Source: Ignavibacteria bacterium
GTDB lineage: Bacteria; Bacteroidota; Ignavibacteria; Ignavibacteriales; Melioribacteraceae
Direction: 5' to 3'
DNA: 64,000 nucleotides
Assembly (NCBI GenBank): GCA_012719345.1
Contig: JAAYAN010000232.1
Location: 1 to 64,000 of the forward strand
Below, in pieces: positions 45,129-55,193 of the stretch; position 1 is the stretch's first letter, and the number at the start of each line of letters is the position of its first letter. A model generated the notes under the pieces. The model saw nothing but the letters and a program-made list of their open reading frames with translations. It was not told the DNA's origin and did not search any database. The position numbers were made by a program, and so were the translations under genes.

Positions 45129-45893
45129 TTATTCAGTTACTTTGTGTTCAAAAATAATACTTTCAATATTTATAAATGTGCTTTCCCAATGCGAGCCGGC
45201 AGCAGACTGAGTCATTGCACTTAAAAACCCTCCGAATCCGCTTTCCTCTTTTACTTCTTTTTTAGCTGCATTTAAATCCACCGACGAAGGGATTTGGAAA
45301 AAGACAAGTAAAGTAGTATTCCCATTTTCAATTACAGATTTTACTGATTTTTTTACACCGTCAACACCAACAACTTCAAAATCGGGCATTTTTGTTTCAA
45401 TCAAACAATCAAAATCTTCGTAATCGAATTCCTTATCAGAATCAAATTCTGCAACCTCACCATCCTCAATCAAGCACTCCAATGCATCTTCAAATCCCGA
45501 TTCAACGCCTTTCCCGTTTATTGCCATTAAATCATCACTTCTGTTTAACTCGCCTTGCCAAGCTCCTACTCCGTTTTTGTCGAATAGTGTAGAATAAAAG
45601 CGAAGATCTCTTTCGTCCCACCATTTACTTAACAGTTCAGGTTTTCCTTCAAAAACTTCGCGTGTTGCATCTTCAGCCAATAGTGCAAGTGCCGATTTAC
45701 CTGTTTCACTTATTTCCGCTTTCGAAATTAATTCGGGGGTGTAATAAAATTCAATATGCGGAAATTTCTTTTCATCGAAAGTAGGGTTCTTTGTGCCAAT
45801 ACCTACCGCAACAACTTTTAAGGATGATATTTCCTGTGCAAAAAGACTAAAAGACATTACGACACATAAAATAACTATATTTCTATTTATCAT
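45129..45893 (-). CDS. Secreted protein of unknown function, possible degenerate redoxin fold
   Basis: A signal peptide (MINRNIVILCVVMSFSLFAQ, residues 1-20) is clear and GGAGG precedes the ATG. I do not recognise the family. The stretch TKMPDFEVVGVDG, then KSVIENGNTTLLVFFQIPS, resembles the start of TlpA/AhpC-type redoxins, but no CxxC is present; the two Cys residues of the mature part lie elsewhere. The middle is very acidic (EDGEVAEFDSDKEFDYEDFD). No partner gene is adjacent. Confidence 0.7.
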   Translation of the reverse strand: MINRNIVILCVVMSFSLFAQEISSLKVVAVGIGTKNPTFDEKKFPHIEFYYTPELISKAEISETGKSALALLAEDATREVFEGKPELLSKWWDERDLRFYSTLFDKNGVGAWQGELNRSDDLMAINGKGVESGFEDALECLIEDGEVAEFDSDKEFDYEDFDCLIETKMPDFEVVGVDGVKKSVKSVIENGNTTLLVFFQIPSSVDLNAAKKEVKEESGFGGFLSAMTQSAAGSHWESTFINIESIIFEHKVTE

Positions 45894-46046
45894 TATTCCT
45901 CCAATAATCTTATTTTTAATGACTTTAATACTCCATAAAAAATATTTTGGTTTTATTTATCGGCTGAAATCTTTATATGTTTAGATTTTTTTTAGTTTCT
46001 GTTTTTTTATTAGACACTAAAAACAATTTCGCATGCGATGTTTAAT

Positions 46047-49000
46047 TTAGATTATCGGTTTTATTTTTTTTTGCATTTTCGTAAAATATACCGAAAATGT
46101 GGAGCCGGTTCCTTTTTCGCTGGCAAACTCAATTCGTGTATTATTCATTTCGCAATAACTTTTTACAAGAGCCAGCCCCAAACCATTCCCTTCAAAATTA
46201 CGGGAATATCCGGTATTTTCCTGCGAAAAGACATTGAATATTTTTGCAAAAAATTCTTCGGATATTCCAGCTCCGGTATCAATAAAATCTATTCTAACTT
46301 CAGCTTCATTTATAATATCGAGGTTAACTTTAACTTTTCCTGTATTTGTAAATTTGATTGCATTATCTAAAAGATGATAAAATATACTTCTAACTGAATT
46401 ATAATCGGCATAAACATTAATGTTTTCGTATTTGGCAGTGTACCACAAAACAATATTCTTGTCTGCTGCAGTCTGTTCAAGTTCGTTTATTACAGTTGTA
46501 AGGCAATTTACAATATTAAAATCCGAAAATTCTGCCTGATACAAACCGCTTTGAATTTTTGCAATTTCCACTATTGAATCTATCGTTTTAATAAGTCTTT
46601 TGCTGCTTTGTTCTATATAAGAAATCCTTTCAAAGACGTGGGGCGAAAGTTTATCGGCAAGATTTTCTCGAATTAATTCCGCAAAATTCACAATAGAGTT
46701 CACAGGAGTACGGATTTCGTGGGACATTTGCGCAAGGAATTCTGTTTTCAGTTTATCCGATTTTTCAGCTTCTTCTTTAGCCAGGATAATATCTTTTTCG
46801 TAAAGTTTTTGCTGTGTTACATCGCGTAAAATTACAAGTACGGTTTTTTCATCATTCCGGATAAGCCGGCACTCGTAATATTTTTCAGTTCCGTTTAATC
46901 CGAATTTATAATCGAATTTCATAAGTTTATTCAGTTTAACCATCTTCATTACATTATCAAACAATAAATCAGCAAATCCATGCGGAAAAACTTCTTTGAT
47001 ATTTTTACCGATATTATCCGCTATATCCGAAAAATGCATAATATCTTCGCAATAGTGGCATCCTTTAAGCCGTCCGTCAATTGACACCTGCATTAACGGG
47101 TCTGGAATTGCATTTAATATTGCTTTAATTTTTGCTTCACTTTTTATTAAATCTTCCTGTGCATTTTTCTTTTCGGTAATGTCTTCTTCAATTGCAAGGA
47201 AGTGCGAAATTCTGTTATCTGTTGTCCGCACCGGCGTTACCAATGCAGATACCCATATAAATTCGCCGTTTTTGGTTTTATTAAGAAACTCTCCGCTCCA
47301 AATATTTCCGGCTGATATGGTATTCCACATTTTCTTGTAATCTTCATTATTTCGTTTACCCGATTTTAATATTCTCGGATTATTCCCTAGTGCTTCTTCT
47401 TTTAGAAATCCTGTTTTACTGCAAAAAGTCGGATTTACATATTCTATTATCCCGTCTGTATTTGTAATAAATATAATATGCGAACTTTGTTCTACTGCCG
47501 CCGTAAGCTTTTTAAGCTGTTTCTCGCTTTGCAGTTTTTCCGTAATGTCGTGAATTATTATAAAGAACAAATCTTCTGCTTCCGATGAAAAACGGCTTAT
47601 ATAAATTTCAACATCCTTTATAATACCGTTTTTCGCTTTATGTTTAATTGTATAATAAATTTTTTCGAGACTGATTTTATGGTTTTTAATGTTTTCAACG
47701 TCCGCATTAAGTTCGGAAAATTTTATTTTTACATTTTTATTAAAATCTTTACCGTAAAATTCTTTTGCCGAATTGTTCGCATCAACAATGTCGTCTGTTT
47801 TCCCATCAACTATTAAAAGTACAGCCTGATTATTTTCGAACATCAGATGATATCTTTTGCGCGAATCTTCAACCTGTTTAGTGCGTTCTGCAACTTCAGT
47901 TTCAAGCTTTCCAGCATAACGGGCTCTTTCAAAATAGATAACCAGGCTGAATATTATTATTCCGGTAAGAATAATCAGCGATAAAAAGAACCAAGTTTCT
48001 TTATAAAATGGAATTTTTATATTAATTGTACCGGTTGCAATCGGACTGCTCCAGTTCCCTATAGCATCTTTAGCTTTTACCAGCAATTTATACTTTCCCG
48101 GAGGCAGGTTGGAATACTGTAAAAATTTCTGATTTGCAGGAATATTCTCAATCCATTCGCTGTCGTATCCGTCAAGTTTTACCGAATACCGGTTCAGTCT
48201 TTCATCAACAAAAGAACCAATATTTACCTTAAATATTAAATTATTATTATTGAATGAAACCGAATTATTTTCGAAAATGCTTATTCGTTTCCCTCCTGCT
48301 TCAACAGATTCAATACTTACAATTGGTCCTGAAAAATTATTATAATCAAATTCCAAGCTATAAACCGAAAGACCGTTATCGGTACCGATAAGAATATTTT
48401 CGCTGCTCTGAATAATTGAATTTACACCAATTTCCAAACCTGCAAGCCCTTGTCTGGGACCATAATTCGTCATTTTTGTCCCATTATATTTATATACTCC
48501 CGAACTGGTACCAATCCATAATGTGTTATTTTTATCGGGGAAAAGAGCATAAACCGCTTCCTGTAAATTTTTCCCGCCGATTTCAAAACTCTGCAAATCA
48601 TTTCCCTGAATTGAAGCTATCCCTTCAGCCGTGCCTGCAAATAATATGTTACCAATAACAACTACTGTGTAAACAGTATTGTTAGAATAAACTTCTTTCG
48701 AAAATATCTGCTGCCATTTATTATCTCTGTTAAAACGAATAATACCATCGCCGTTTGTTGCAATATAAATATTACCTTTATCTGCTGTTATATTATTTAT
48801 TTTAATTCCATCAAAATTTTCGGGCAAAGGAATTTTGATAAGATTAAACCCATTTATTTCGTAAAGCGAAGCATCGGTAACACAATAAATTTTTCCGGAA
48901 TTATCCTCCGAAACTGCAACAGCTTTTTCATTCTTGTGTTCTGCCGGGTTAATCCATTGTATTTTATCATTATTTAAATACCCGAATCCGTTTGCGGAAG

Positions 49001-50177
49001 ACGACACAATTATTCCGTTTGAAGTTTTATATAAATTAGCATATTCCGAACTTTTGCTGATACGCAGATTAGTTATAGGAAATTTTATGCTGGAAATTTT
49101 CGATCCGTGCAGTACAGAAATTCCTTCTGGATGTCCTGCAAATATTTTTCCTTCAAAACTAATTAAAGACGTAACTTTGTCGTTAAGCAGATTTTGCATC
49201 TGGGTATAGTTACTGAAACGGAAACTTGCAACTTTATTTACACCTTTATTTCCTGCAATCCACAGATTCTTTTCCATATCTGCAAAAACTTCATTTGCTC
49301 TGTCGGCAGATAACCCGTTATCGCTGCTTAATCTTTTTATATTTTTGTCCTCTTTATCCCATAAAATAATTGCATCGCTGCCGCCTAAAACAAGAGAGCC
49401 GAAAAAATCATCAATAAAGATTTTTTCCGGAGAATAACCTAATTTGTGAATAATCATTTTTGTATCGGAAATTTCTGCAATTTCACTTTCTCCCAAAAAG
49501 TATATTCTTCCTTTCGCATCAATGCTTATATCTTTAATTTTAAAATTTGCTGGTAATTTTTCGGATATGTTTAAAACAGGAAAGGTATTACCGTCCGACG
49601 TTGTGTACACAAGTTTTTCTGTAACAATATAGCATATCCGGTTAAATATTTTTAAAGAATTTATCCGGATTTTTGAAAGTTTTTGAACTAAATTCAGGTT
49701 GTTATCGGAAAGGACAAACAAACCGCCGCCATCCGAAGCGTATATAGGAATTGTTTTTTCATCTGTTTCGAATAACACAAAAGAAGTTACTGCTCCTGTA
49801 TAAAATTCAAGAGTATCTGAACTGAATATTTCATTCCACGAGTTTCCGTTGTAATTAGAAACACTAAGATTATCATTATCGGAAATTGCCCATATATTGC
49901 CATTGCTGTCGTTGGATATAAATTTATATTCTTTTTTTGCCGAGGGGTTATTCTGCTTGAAATACGTCCATTCTGTGCCATCGTATTTTGTTATGCCCGA
50001 TTTTGTAGAAAACCACATATTTGCATTTTTATCCTGGCAGACATCAAAAACAATGTTACTTGGAAGTCCGTCTTCTTTAAGATATTTATGAACAAGATAT
50101 GTTTGCGCTTGCAAATATATGGGGCTAAACATAAAATAATTTAAGAGGAGAAGAAAGTAGTATATGTTTTTTTTCAT
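46047..50177 (-). CDS. Sensor histidine kinase with periplasmic two-component-regulator propeller and three PAS domains
   Basis: After a signal peptide the periplasmic part (about 22-610) holds Reg_prop repeats such as DKNANMWFSTKSGITKYDG and DKNNTLWIGTSSGVYKY, followed by a Y_Y_Y domain (about 615-715, DGYDSEWIEN and LPPGKYKLLVKAKD). One membrane helix lies near 728-746. Three PAS domains (about 776-1130), HisKA with His1153 in MSHEIRTPVNS and a HATPase with GNGLGLALVKSY complete the 1376 residues. There is no receiver or AraC domain, unlike many Bacteroidota hybrid sensors. The ATG at 50177 begins the signal peptide; an upstream TTG at 50219 is less likely. Confidence 0.92.
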   Translation of the reverse strand: MKKNIYYFLLLLNYFMFSPIYLQAQTYLVHKYLKEDGLPSNIVFDVCQDKNANMWFSTKSGITKYDGTEWTYFKQNNPSAKKEYKFISNDSNGNIWAISDNDNLSVSNYNGNSWNEIFSSDTLEFYTGAVTSFVLFETDEKTIPIYASDGGGLFVLSDNNLNLVQKLSKIRINSLKIFNRICYIVTEKLVYTTSDGNTFPVLNISEKLPANFKIKDISIDAKGRIYFLGESEIAEISDTKMIIHKLGYSPEKIFIDDFFGSLVLGGSDAIILWDKEDKNIKRLSSDNGLSADRANEVFADMEKNLWIAGNKGVNKVASFRFSNYTQMQNLLNDKVTSLISFEGKIFAGHPEGISVLHGSKISSIKFPITNLRISKSSEYANLYKTSNGIIVSSSANGFGYLNNDKIQWINPAEHKNEKAVAVSEDNSGKIYCVTDASLYEINGFNLIKIPLPENFDGIKINNITADKGNIYIATNGDGIIRFNRDNKWQQIFSKEVYSNNTVYTVVVIGNILFAGTAEGIASIQGNDLQSFEIGGKNLQEAVYALFPDKNNTLWIGTSSGVYKYNGTKMTNYGPRQGLAGLEIGVNSIIQSSENILIGTDNGLSVYSLEFDYNNFSGPIVSIESVEAGGKRISIFENNSVSFNNNNLIFKVNIGSFVDERLNRYSVKLDGYDSEWIENIPANQKFLQYSNLPPGKYKLLVKAKDAIGNWSSPIATGTINIKIPFYKETWFFLSLIILTGIIIFSLVIYFERARYAGKLETEVAERTKQVEDSRKRYHLMFENNQAVLLIVDGKTDDIVDANNSAKEFYGKDFNKNVKIKFSELNADVENIKNHKISLEKIYYTIKHKAKNGIIKDVEIYISRFSSEAEDLFFIIIHDITEKLQSEKQLKKLTAAVEQSSHIIFITNTDGIIEYVNPTFCSKTGFLKEEALGNNPRILKSGKRNNEDYKKMWNTISAGNIWSGEFLNKTKNGEFIWVSALVTPVRTTDNRISHFLAIEEDITEKKNAQEDLIKSEAKIKAILNAIPDPLMQVSIDGRLKGCHYCEDIMHFSDIADNIGKNIKEVFPHGFADLLFDNVMKMVKLNKLMKFDYKFGLNGTEKYYECRLIRNDEKTVLVILRDVTQQKLYEKDIILAKEEAEKSDKLKTEFLAQMSHEIRTPVNSIVNFAELIRENLADKLSPHVFERISYIEQSSKRLIKTIDSIVEIAKIQSGLYQAEFSDFNIVNCLTTVINELEQTAADKNIVLWYTAKYENINVYADYNSVRSIFYHLLDNAIKFTNTGKVKVNLDIINEAEVRIDFIDTGAGISEEFFAKIFNVFSQENTGYSRNFEGNGLGLALVKSYCEMNNTRIEFASEKGTGSTFSVYFTKMQKKIKPII

Positions 50178-50293
50178 TATCTGCTTATAACAATTTGCAA
50201 AATTGCATTTATTCCACAAATAAAGATTGAAAAATTATTTCACTTTGTAAAGGATTTACTTTTTGTTTGGAAGTTTAATTTTTGTAAGCATCT

Positions 50294-51934
50294 TTAATTT
50301 TTTGTTGAATATTGAGAAAGAAGACAATTTTTAAATATTACTGAAAATACAGTTCCTTTCCCTTTTTTGCTTTTTACTTCTATTTCTGCTTCATTTAAAT
50401 CTGCAAATTTTTTTACTAAAGCCAAACCAAGTCCGTTGCCATCGTATTTTCTGGTATAACCCCTTTCTTCCTGCAGAAACACAGAAAATAATTTAGGAAT
50501 ATATTCTTCCGATATTCCGATGCCTGTATCTTCAATTTCAACAACAAGTTTATTCAAATTGAGTGAATAGAGTTTACAAGCAACCCCGCCGTAATCAGTA
50601 AACTTAATTGCATTTTCAATCAGGTTTAAGAATATCTGATTCACAGAATAGTAATCGCATATAACATTGGGATTTTCAATTTCACAATAAAAATCAAGCT
50701 TAATACCTTTAATTTGAGCAAGATTCTGGAATTGAGCAATAATCGGGATAAGGATGTCGTGTTGCAGATTGCATTTTTTAAATTCAAGATATTTTTCGTA
50801 ATTATGTATCTGCGACATATTTAAAATCATATCAATCGTTCTGATAAGCCTTTTGCCGCCTCTTTCTATCATCAAGAAGGAATCGTTAAGTTCATCGGTA
50901 ACGTGAGGTTTTAAGTCGTTTTTCAGCAATTCCGAAAAACTTAAAATTGAATTTATAGGTGTGCGTATTTCGTGAGAAATCTGGGTTAAAAATTCCGATT
51001 TCAATTTGTCCGATTCTTCGGCTTTGTTTTTTGCTTTTATCAACTCATCCTGAATTCTTCTTCTTTCAATAACATGTGCAATCTGTTCAGCAACAAATTC
51101 AAGAATTTCTTTTGTCTGTTCGGTAAAAGCGTTTTTACCCGAAAAACTGAACAAAGCGATTATCCCAATTATTTTTTCTTTGATGTATAAAGGAACGCCT
51201 ATCCATACTTCAGGTATATTTTTAATATTATCAATTTTCCCGAGAGCCGATAATTTGATAATTTTTTCTTTGTTTACAAGTAACGACATACCTGTATTGA
51301 GAACAAAATTAAGCAGGCTTTCAAATTGAAGATTATCGTACTTGGAAAAAAGTTCACCCGAATGATTTTTTTCAATATAAGAGAATTTTCCTGTTGCTTC
51401 ATTTATTAGTCCGATATAAAAACTATCTGCCGGAATAATTTCGTTTAAGGTTTCGCAAATGTTATTATAAATTTCAAAAGTATTTTGCGATAGACCTGAC
51501 TGGTGGGAAATTTCCAGAAGTACAGATTGGATAACTTCGTTTCTTTTAAATTCAGTAATGTCTGTAATTGTCGTTAATCTGTAAAACTCGCTTTCCGATG
51601 CCTTAATTCGTTTTTTTGCAACTTTAAGATAGATTTCCGAACCATCTTTTTTGCGAAATCGTGTTTCACCGTCAACGGAAATACCGGTTGAAAGAATTTC
51701 ATTCAATTGATCGTACGACGATTGGACTTTATCGAAAGGAATAACTTCTGAAATTGACTTGCCTTTCAGCTGATTAATTTCAAGATCGTATAAATTACAG
51801 TAAGCTTGGTTTACATAAACAAATATTCCGTTTTTATCAACAACGCTAATTCCTATATCTGTAATTTCAACTATGGATTTAAAGAATTCGTTAAAATTAT
51901 TTGAATGAACATCAGCGAAACCATTATAATTCAA
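50294..51934 (-). CDS. Soluble PAS-GAF sensor histidine kinase
   Basis: No membrane segment is seen. A PAS domain (about 17-130), a GAF domain (about 135-295, with WIGVPLYIKEKIIGIIALFS), HisKA with His321 in ISHEIRTPINS and a HATPase (DTGIGISEEYIP, GNGLGLALVKKFA) follow in order. The kinase core is closely similar to that of the next gene, so the pair arose by duplication. The start is a TTG at 51934 with GGAG seven bases upstream. No response regulator gene is in the window. Confidence 0.9.
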   Translation of the reverse strand: MNYNGFADVHSNNFNEFFKSIVEITDIGISVVDKNGIFVYVNQAYCNLYDLEINQLKGKSISEVIPFDKVQSSYDQLNEILSTGISVDGETRFRKKDGSEIYLKVAKKRIKASESEFYRLTTITDITEFKRNEVIQSVLLEISHQSGLSQNTFEIYNNICETLNEIIPADSFYIGLINEATGKFSYIEKNHSGELFSKYDNLQFESLLNFVLNTGMSLLVNKEKIIKLSALGKIDNIKNIPEVWIGVPLYIKEKIIGIIALFSFSGKNAFTEQTKEILEFVAEQIAHVIERRRIQDELIKAKNKAEESDKLKSEFLTQISHEIRTPINSILSFSELLKNDLKPHVTDELNDSFLMIERGGKRLIRTIDMILNMSQIHNYEKYLEFKKCNLQHDILIPIIAQFQNLAQIKGIKLDFYCEIENPNVICDYYSVNQIFLNLIENAIKFTDYGGVACKLYSLNLNKLVVEIEDTGIGISEEYIPKLFSVFLQEERGYTRKYDGNGLGLALVKKFADLNEAEIEVKSKKGKGTVFSVIFKNCLLSQYSTKN

Positions 51935-52016
51935 AGGGCAACTCCAAAACCAATATCGGATATTTATATATTATTTAAAATCTTGTGGTTAAAAATATCA
52001 GAATATATTAAACTTC

Positions 52017-52093
52017 ACAACATAAACTGTAATTCAAGAGTAAATTTTTTCTACATAATTAAATATGGTATAAATTTTTCTCTTTTATGTTGT
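52017..52093. repeat. Distant inverted repeat between rseC and kinase gene
   Basis: ACAACATAAA (52017-52026) and TTTATGTTGT (52084-52093) are exact complements with 57 AT-rich bases between. It lies in the 194-base gap upstream of the kinase start and could form a leader stem. Chance is possible. Confidence 0.3.
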
Positions 52094-52128
52094 AGCAAAT
52101 CACAAATATTCCAAAAATCCGCATTCCT

Positions 52129-52560
52129 TTAATCGGTTTTAGATATTTCTATGAAGCAGTTTTTAAGATATTTTTTGCGGGCAGTAAAATATAAAGTTAT
52201 GTAATATAAAATCGAAAGCAATAAACCCGATAAAAAAGATATCAGGTCTTTGATACCTGAGTTTTTAATAAAATAATCCGAAATAATTATTCCGGTAATA
52301 AGCAAGACAAGAGGAATGCCGTAATAAAGCAAGGAAAATAATACTATTTGCGAGCCCTTTACAGATATTTTAACTTCATCACCTTTTTTAAAATTTTTGT
52401 TGGAACGCACTTCAATAATTTTTTTTATTTCGCAGGGATTACAGAATATTTTCGCGCTGCAATCTTCGCAATTTACGTTTGAATTGATTTGGATGCGTAT
52501 TTTCTCTCCGGATTTTTCTAACACCTGCCCTTTTTCAGCTAATTGCTCGTTAAACATCAA
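52129..52560 (-). CDS. rseC: RseC-family redox accessory protein
   Basis: The N-terminal half has the Cys-rich motif CEDCSAKIFCNPC expected for RseC/MucC, then KGDEVKISVKGSQIVLFSLLYYGIPLVLL with two membrane helices (about 73-95 and 105-125). In E. coli RseC, with Rnf, keeps SoxR reduced. It follows rnfB after one base, so it is part of the rnf operon, consistent with that role. Confidence 0.9.
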   Translation of the reverse strand: MMFNEQLAEKGQVLEKSGEKIRIQINSNVNCEDCSAKIFCNPCEIKKIIEVRSNKNFKKGDEVKISVKGSQIVLFSLLYYGIPLVLLITGIIISDYFIKNSGIKDLISFLSGLLLSILYYITLYFTARKKYLKNCFIEISKTD

Positions 52561-52561
52561 T

Positions 52562-53368
52562 TCAGCTCAATTTTTTCAAATTTACGATGGCACCAGTCTT
52601 GCATTTATCGAAAGGGATTAATCCTTCATCCAGCTTATCATAATTAATAACTGGCAAATATCCCCTCATCTCAATACCTCCCTCAGATTTTCTGGCACAA
52701 ATGCCGCAGCCAATACAAGCAACCGAACATACTTCTTTGGCAGTCTTCGGTTCATCCTGATTTTTACAAAGGACAAATACTGTTCTGGTGGCAGGATGCA
52801 TCTCAATAACATTGCGCGGGCATACTTTTGCACAAATACCGCATCCAGTGCAAATATCTTCCAATATTTCAGGCAAACCGTTATCGTTCATGTACATTGC
52901 ATCAAAAGGACATGCATTAACACAATCTCCGCCGCCTACACAACCGTAAGCACACAGCTTATCGCCTCCCGAAATTATTGTAATTGCTTCGCAGCTTACC
53001 GGACCCAGATATTCTGTCATTTTCTTAACAGCTTCTTTGTTTCCTCCGCGGCATAAAACACGGGGCAACATTTTTTCGGATACACCTTTTTCAACACCAA
53101 GTATTTGTGCAATTTTTTCCGCGGTTTCGTTTCCTCCAACGGGACAACCATTAATTTTAGCTTTCCCTTCAACAACATTTACAGCAAAATCGTAACATCC
53201 GGCTTTACCGCATCCTCCGCAGTTTGCTCCCGGCAAAACCTCAAAAACTTTTCCTATCAAAGGATTTTCAGTTACACGCAATTTTTTATCGGCAAATGCA
53301 AGACCCCCGGCAAATAATAATCCTAATCCGCCCATTGTTGCAATTGCTATTATTAATCCAGTTTCCAA
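52562..53368 (-). CDS. rnfB: Rnf electron transport complex subunit B
   Basis: A single N-terminal anchor (GLIIAIATMGGLGLLFAG) is followed by the Rnf/Ars-type Fe-S motif NCGGCGKAGC and GCPVGG, and by ferredoxin clusters (CAYGCVGGGDC, CTGCGICAKVCP, CIGCGICARK). RnfB passes electrons from ferredoxin into the complex. The frame opens upstream at 53410, but a TTG at 53368 with AAGAGG six bases before it starts exactly at the anchor, as in other RnfB proteins, and gives 268 residues. Confidence 0.95.
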   Translation of the reverse strand: METGLIIAIATMGGLGLLFAGGLAFADKKLRVTENPLIGKVFEVLPGANCGGCGKAGCYDFAVNVVEGKAKINGCPVGGNETAEKIAQILGVEKGVSEKMLPRVLCRGGNKEAVKKMTEYLGPVSCEAITIISGGDKLCAYGCVGGGDCVNACPFDAMYMNDNGLPEILEDICTGCGICAKVCPRNVIEMHPATRTVFVLCKNQDEPKTAKEVCSVACIGCGICARKSEGGIEMRGYLPVINYDKLDEGLIPFDKCKTGAIVNLKKLS

Positions 53369-53378
53369 AAAATACCTC

Positions 53379-53951
53379 TTATAATAGTCCCGAAAATCCC
53401 ATAAAGGCAAGCGCTAGAATTCCGGCAACAATTAAAGTAATTGGCGCACCTTTAAAAGCATCAGGCACGTTAGCAAGTTCTAATTCTTCTCTAATTCCAG
53501 CCATTATTGTAATTGCCATTGTAAAACCGGTGCCGGCTCCTAATCCAAAAAAGATACTTTCAATAAATGAGTAATTTCTTAAAACAATAAAAAGCGCCAA
53601 TCCCAAGATTGCGCAGTTTGTAGTAATAAGAGGCAAAAATATGCCTAATGCTCTGTATAAAGGCTGGCTAACTTTTTTTATAACCATTTCAACCAATTGA
53701 ACAAGCGAAGCAATTACAAGAATAAAAGCTACATACTGCAAAAATTCGAGCTTGAACGGAAGCAAAATCATAAAATATATAAGCCATGATACAATTGCAG
53801 TAACTGTTAAAACAAACGTAGTTGCAATTCCCATAGAAAATGCAGATGATATTTTATTTGAAACTCCAATAAAAGGACATATCCCTAAAAAATAGGAAAG
53901 AACGAAATTATTAATTATGGCAGCCGAAATAAATATCAGAATCACTTCCAT
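53379..53951 (-). CDS. rnfA: Rnf electron transport complex subunit A
   Basis: Six membrane helices and the family sequence NNFVLSYFLGICPFIGVS near the start identify RnfA. TTNCAILGLALFI and GTGFTMAITIMAGIREELE are also conserved. RnfA and RnfE are homologous and sit as an inverted pair in the membrane around a [2Fe-2S] site formed by Cys residues of both. Its ATG follows the rnfE stop without a gap. Confidence 0.97.
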   Translation of the reverse strand: MEVILIFISAAIINNFVLSYFLGICPFIGVSNKISSAFSMGIATTFVLTVTAIVSWLIYFMILLPFKLEFLQYVAFILVIASLVQLVEMVIKKVSQPLYRALGIFLPLITTNCAILGLALFIVLRNYSFIESIFFGLGAGTGFTMAITIMAGIREELELANVPDAFKGAPITLIVAGILALAFMGFSGLL

Positions 53952-54632
53952 TTAAGATGCCACCTCCGAAAGTAAAACACTTTCCTTTTTTTTGCCGATG
54001 ATTTCCTCAATCATTTTTTCTTTTTTTATTCGCTTTTTCCGGATTGAAATTTGATTGATTGAAGCCAATAAAAGTCCGTATGTTATAAAAGCGCCTGCCG
54101 GTAAAATCATAACAAGCCAGGGATTAAATTCTGCAGGTAATATTCCGAAATTGAAAATTTTCCCCGACCCGATTAATTCCCGGATTGAACCTATAAGTGT
54201 TAATGCTAACAGGAATCCGGTTCCATTTCCCAAAGCATCTAAAAATGAACGGAATATGGTATTCTTTGATGAAAATGCTTCTGCCCTTCCAAGAATTATG
54301 CAATTAACAACAATAAGAGGAATATATGGGCCCAGTTCTTTACTTAGTTCCGGAAATCGCGCTTTCATTACAAGATCTACAATGGTTACAAACGATGCAA
54401 TAATTACAATATATGAAGCTATACGTACTTGCGAAGGAATCAGTTTCCGAATCATTGAAATTATCACGCTGGAAAAAACTAGGACGAATGATGTTGCCAA
54501 AGCCATAGCAATTCCGTTAACAGCACTTACTGTGACAGCCAGAGTAGGACAAGTTCCTAATAACTGTCTGAAAGTAGGATTTTGATCAAGAATTCCTTTA
54601 ACAAATTCGCGCCAATATGATATTCTAATCAC
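53952..54632 (-). CDS. rnfE: Rnf electron transport complex subunit E
   Basis: The polytopic protein (226 residues) has WREFVKGILDQNPTFRQLLGTCPTLAVT at its start (seen in two pieces), then IPLIVVNCIILGRAEAF and the conserved GNGTGFLLALTLIGSIRELIG. It pairs with RnfA. The start is a GTG (54632) preceded by GAGG and overlapping the rnfG stop region. A Lys-rich tail ends in the cytoplasm. Confidence 0.96.
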   Translation of the reverse strand: MIRISYWREFVKGILDQNPTFRQLLGTCPTLAVTVSAVNGIAMALATSFVLVFSSVIISMIRKLIPSQVRIASYIVIIASFVTIVDLVMKARFPELSKELGPYIPLIVVNCIILGRAEAFSSKNTIFRSFLDALGNGTGFLLALTLIGSIRELIGSGKIFNFGILPAEFNPWLVMILPAGAFITYGLLLASINQISIRKKRIKKEKMIEEIIGKKKESVLLSEVAS

Positions 54633-55193
54633 TTAATTTTCCTCTTTAACAATTTCCTGAAGTTTTTTTATTCCTTCATTTAAAATTTTAACAACACTTT
54701 TAGAAGAAATTGTGGCTCCGGTTATTGCTTGAATTTCATTTGGATTTTCAGCAGGTTTGCCTTTTACACAGCCAATTTTCGGCAGCACCTCTAAACCGAC
54801 AAATTGTCCTGAAAAACCATTATCAGTTATTTTGCTTCCTAAACCAGGGGTTTCTGTTTGTTCCAGTATTTTTATTCCTGTAATCTTTTCAATATCGGGG
54901 GATAATCCTGCCATTAATTTAATTTTTCCCTGAAAACCATTCCCTTCACAAGGAAGAGCATAACCGGCAAGTTTGTTTTTATTATCGAAAACTTCAAAAT
55001 ATTTTAATTTCCCAGATGTTTTTGTTTTATAATCGGAAGCACCCGGAATAACTTGGAATATTGCATCTTTTGTTGAATTGTCGCTGTGTTCGCGGATATA
55101 GTCTTCCGACCATTTATTAACAGCAAACAATACCCCCCCCGAAATAACACCAATAAGCGTTAAAGTTATAACCATTTTAAGTGTATTATTCAT
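54633..55193 (-). CDS. rnfG: Rnf electron transport complex subunit G
   Basis: One N-terminal helix (VITLTLIGVISGGVLFAVN) anchors a periplasmic FMN-binding domain. The covalent flavin site is the Thr in ITGATISSKSVV near the end, and EQTETPGLGSKI is the usual upstream motif. The ATG at 55193 has GGAGG five bases upstream and is preferred to a TTG at 55205, which falls in the SD. It overlaps the rnfD end by 8 bases. Confidence 0.96.
   Translation of the reverse strand: MNNTLKMVITLTLIGVISGGVLFAVNKWSEDYIREHSDNSTKDAIFQVIPGASDYKTKTSGKLKYFEVFDNKNKLAGYALPCEGNGFQGKIKLMAGLSPDIEKITGIKILEQTETPGLGSKITDNGFSGQFVGLEVLPKIGCVKGKPAENPNEIQAITGATISSKSVVKILNEGIKKLQEIVKEEN

Noticed and set aside
54055-54585. Open frame of 176 residues on the + strand inside rnfE
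   Set aside because: It is antisense to a clear rnf gene in a tightly packed operon; the translation matches no family.
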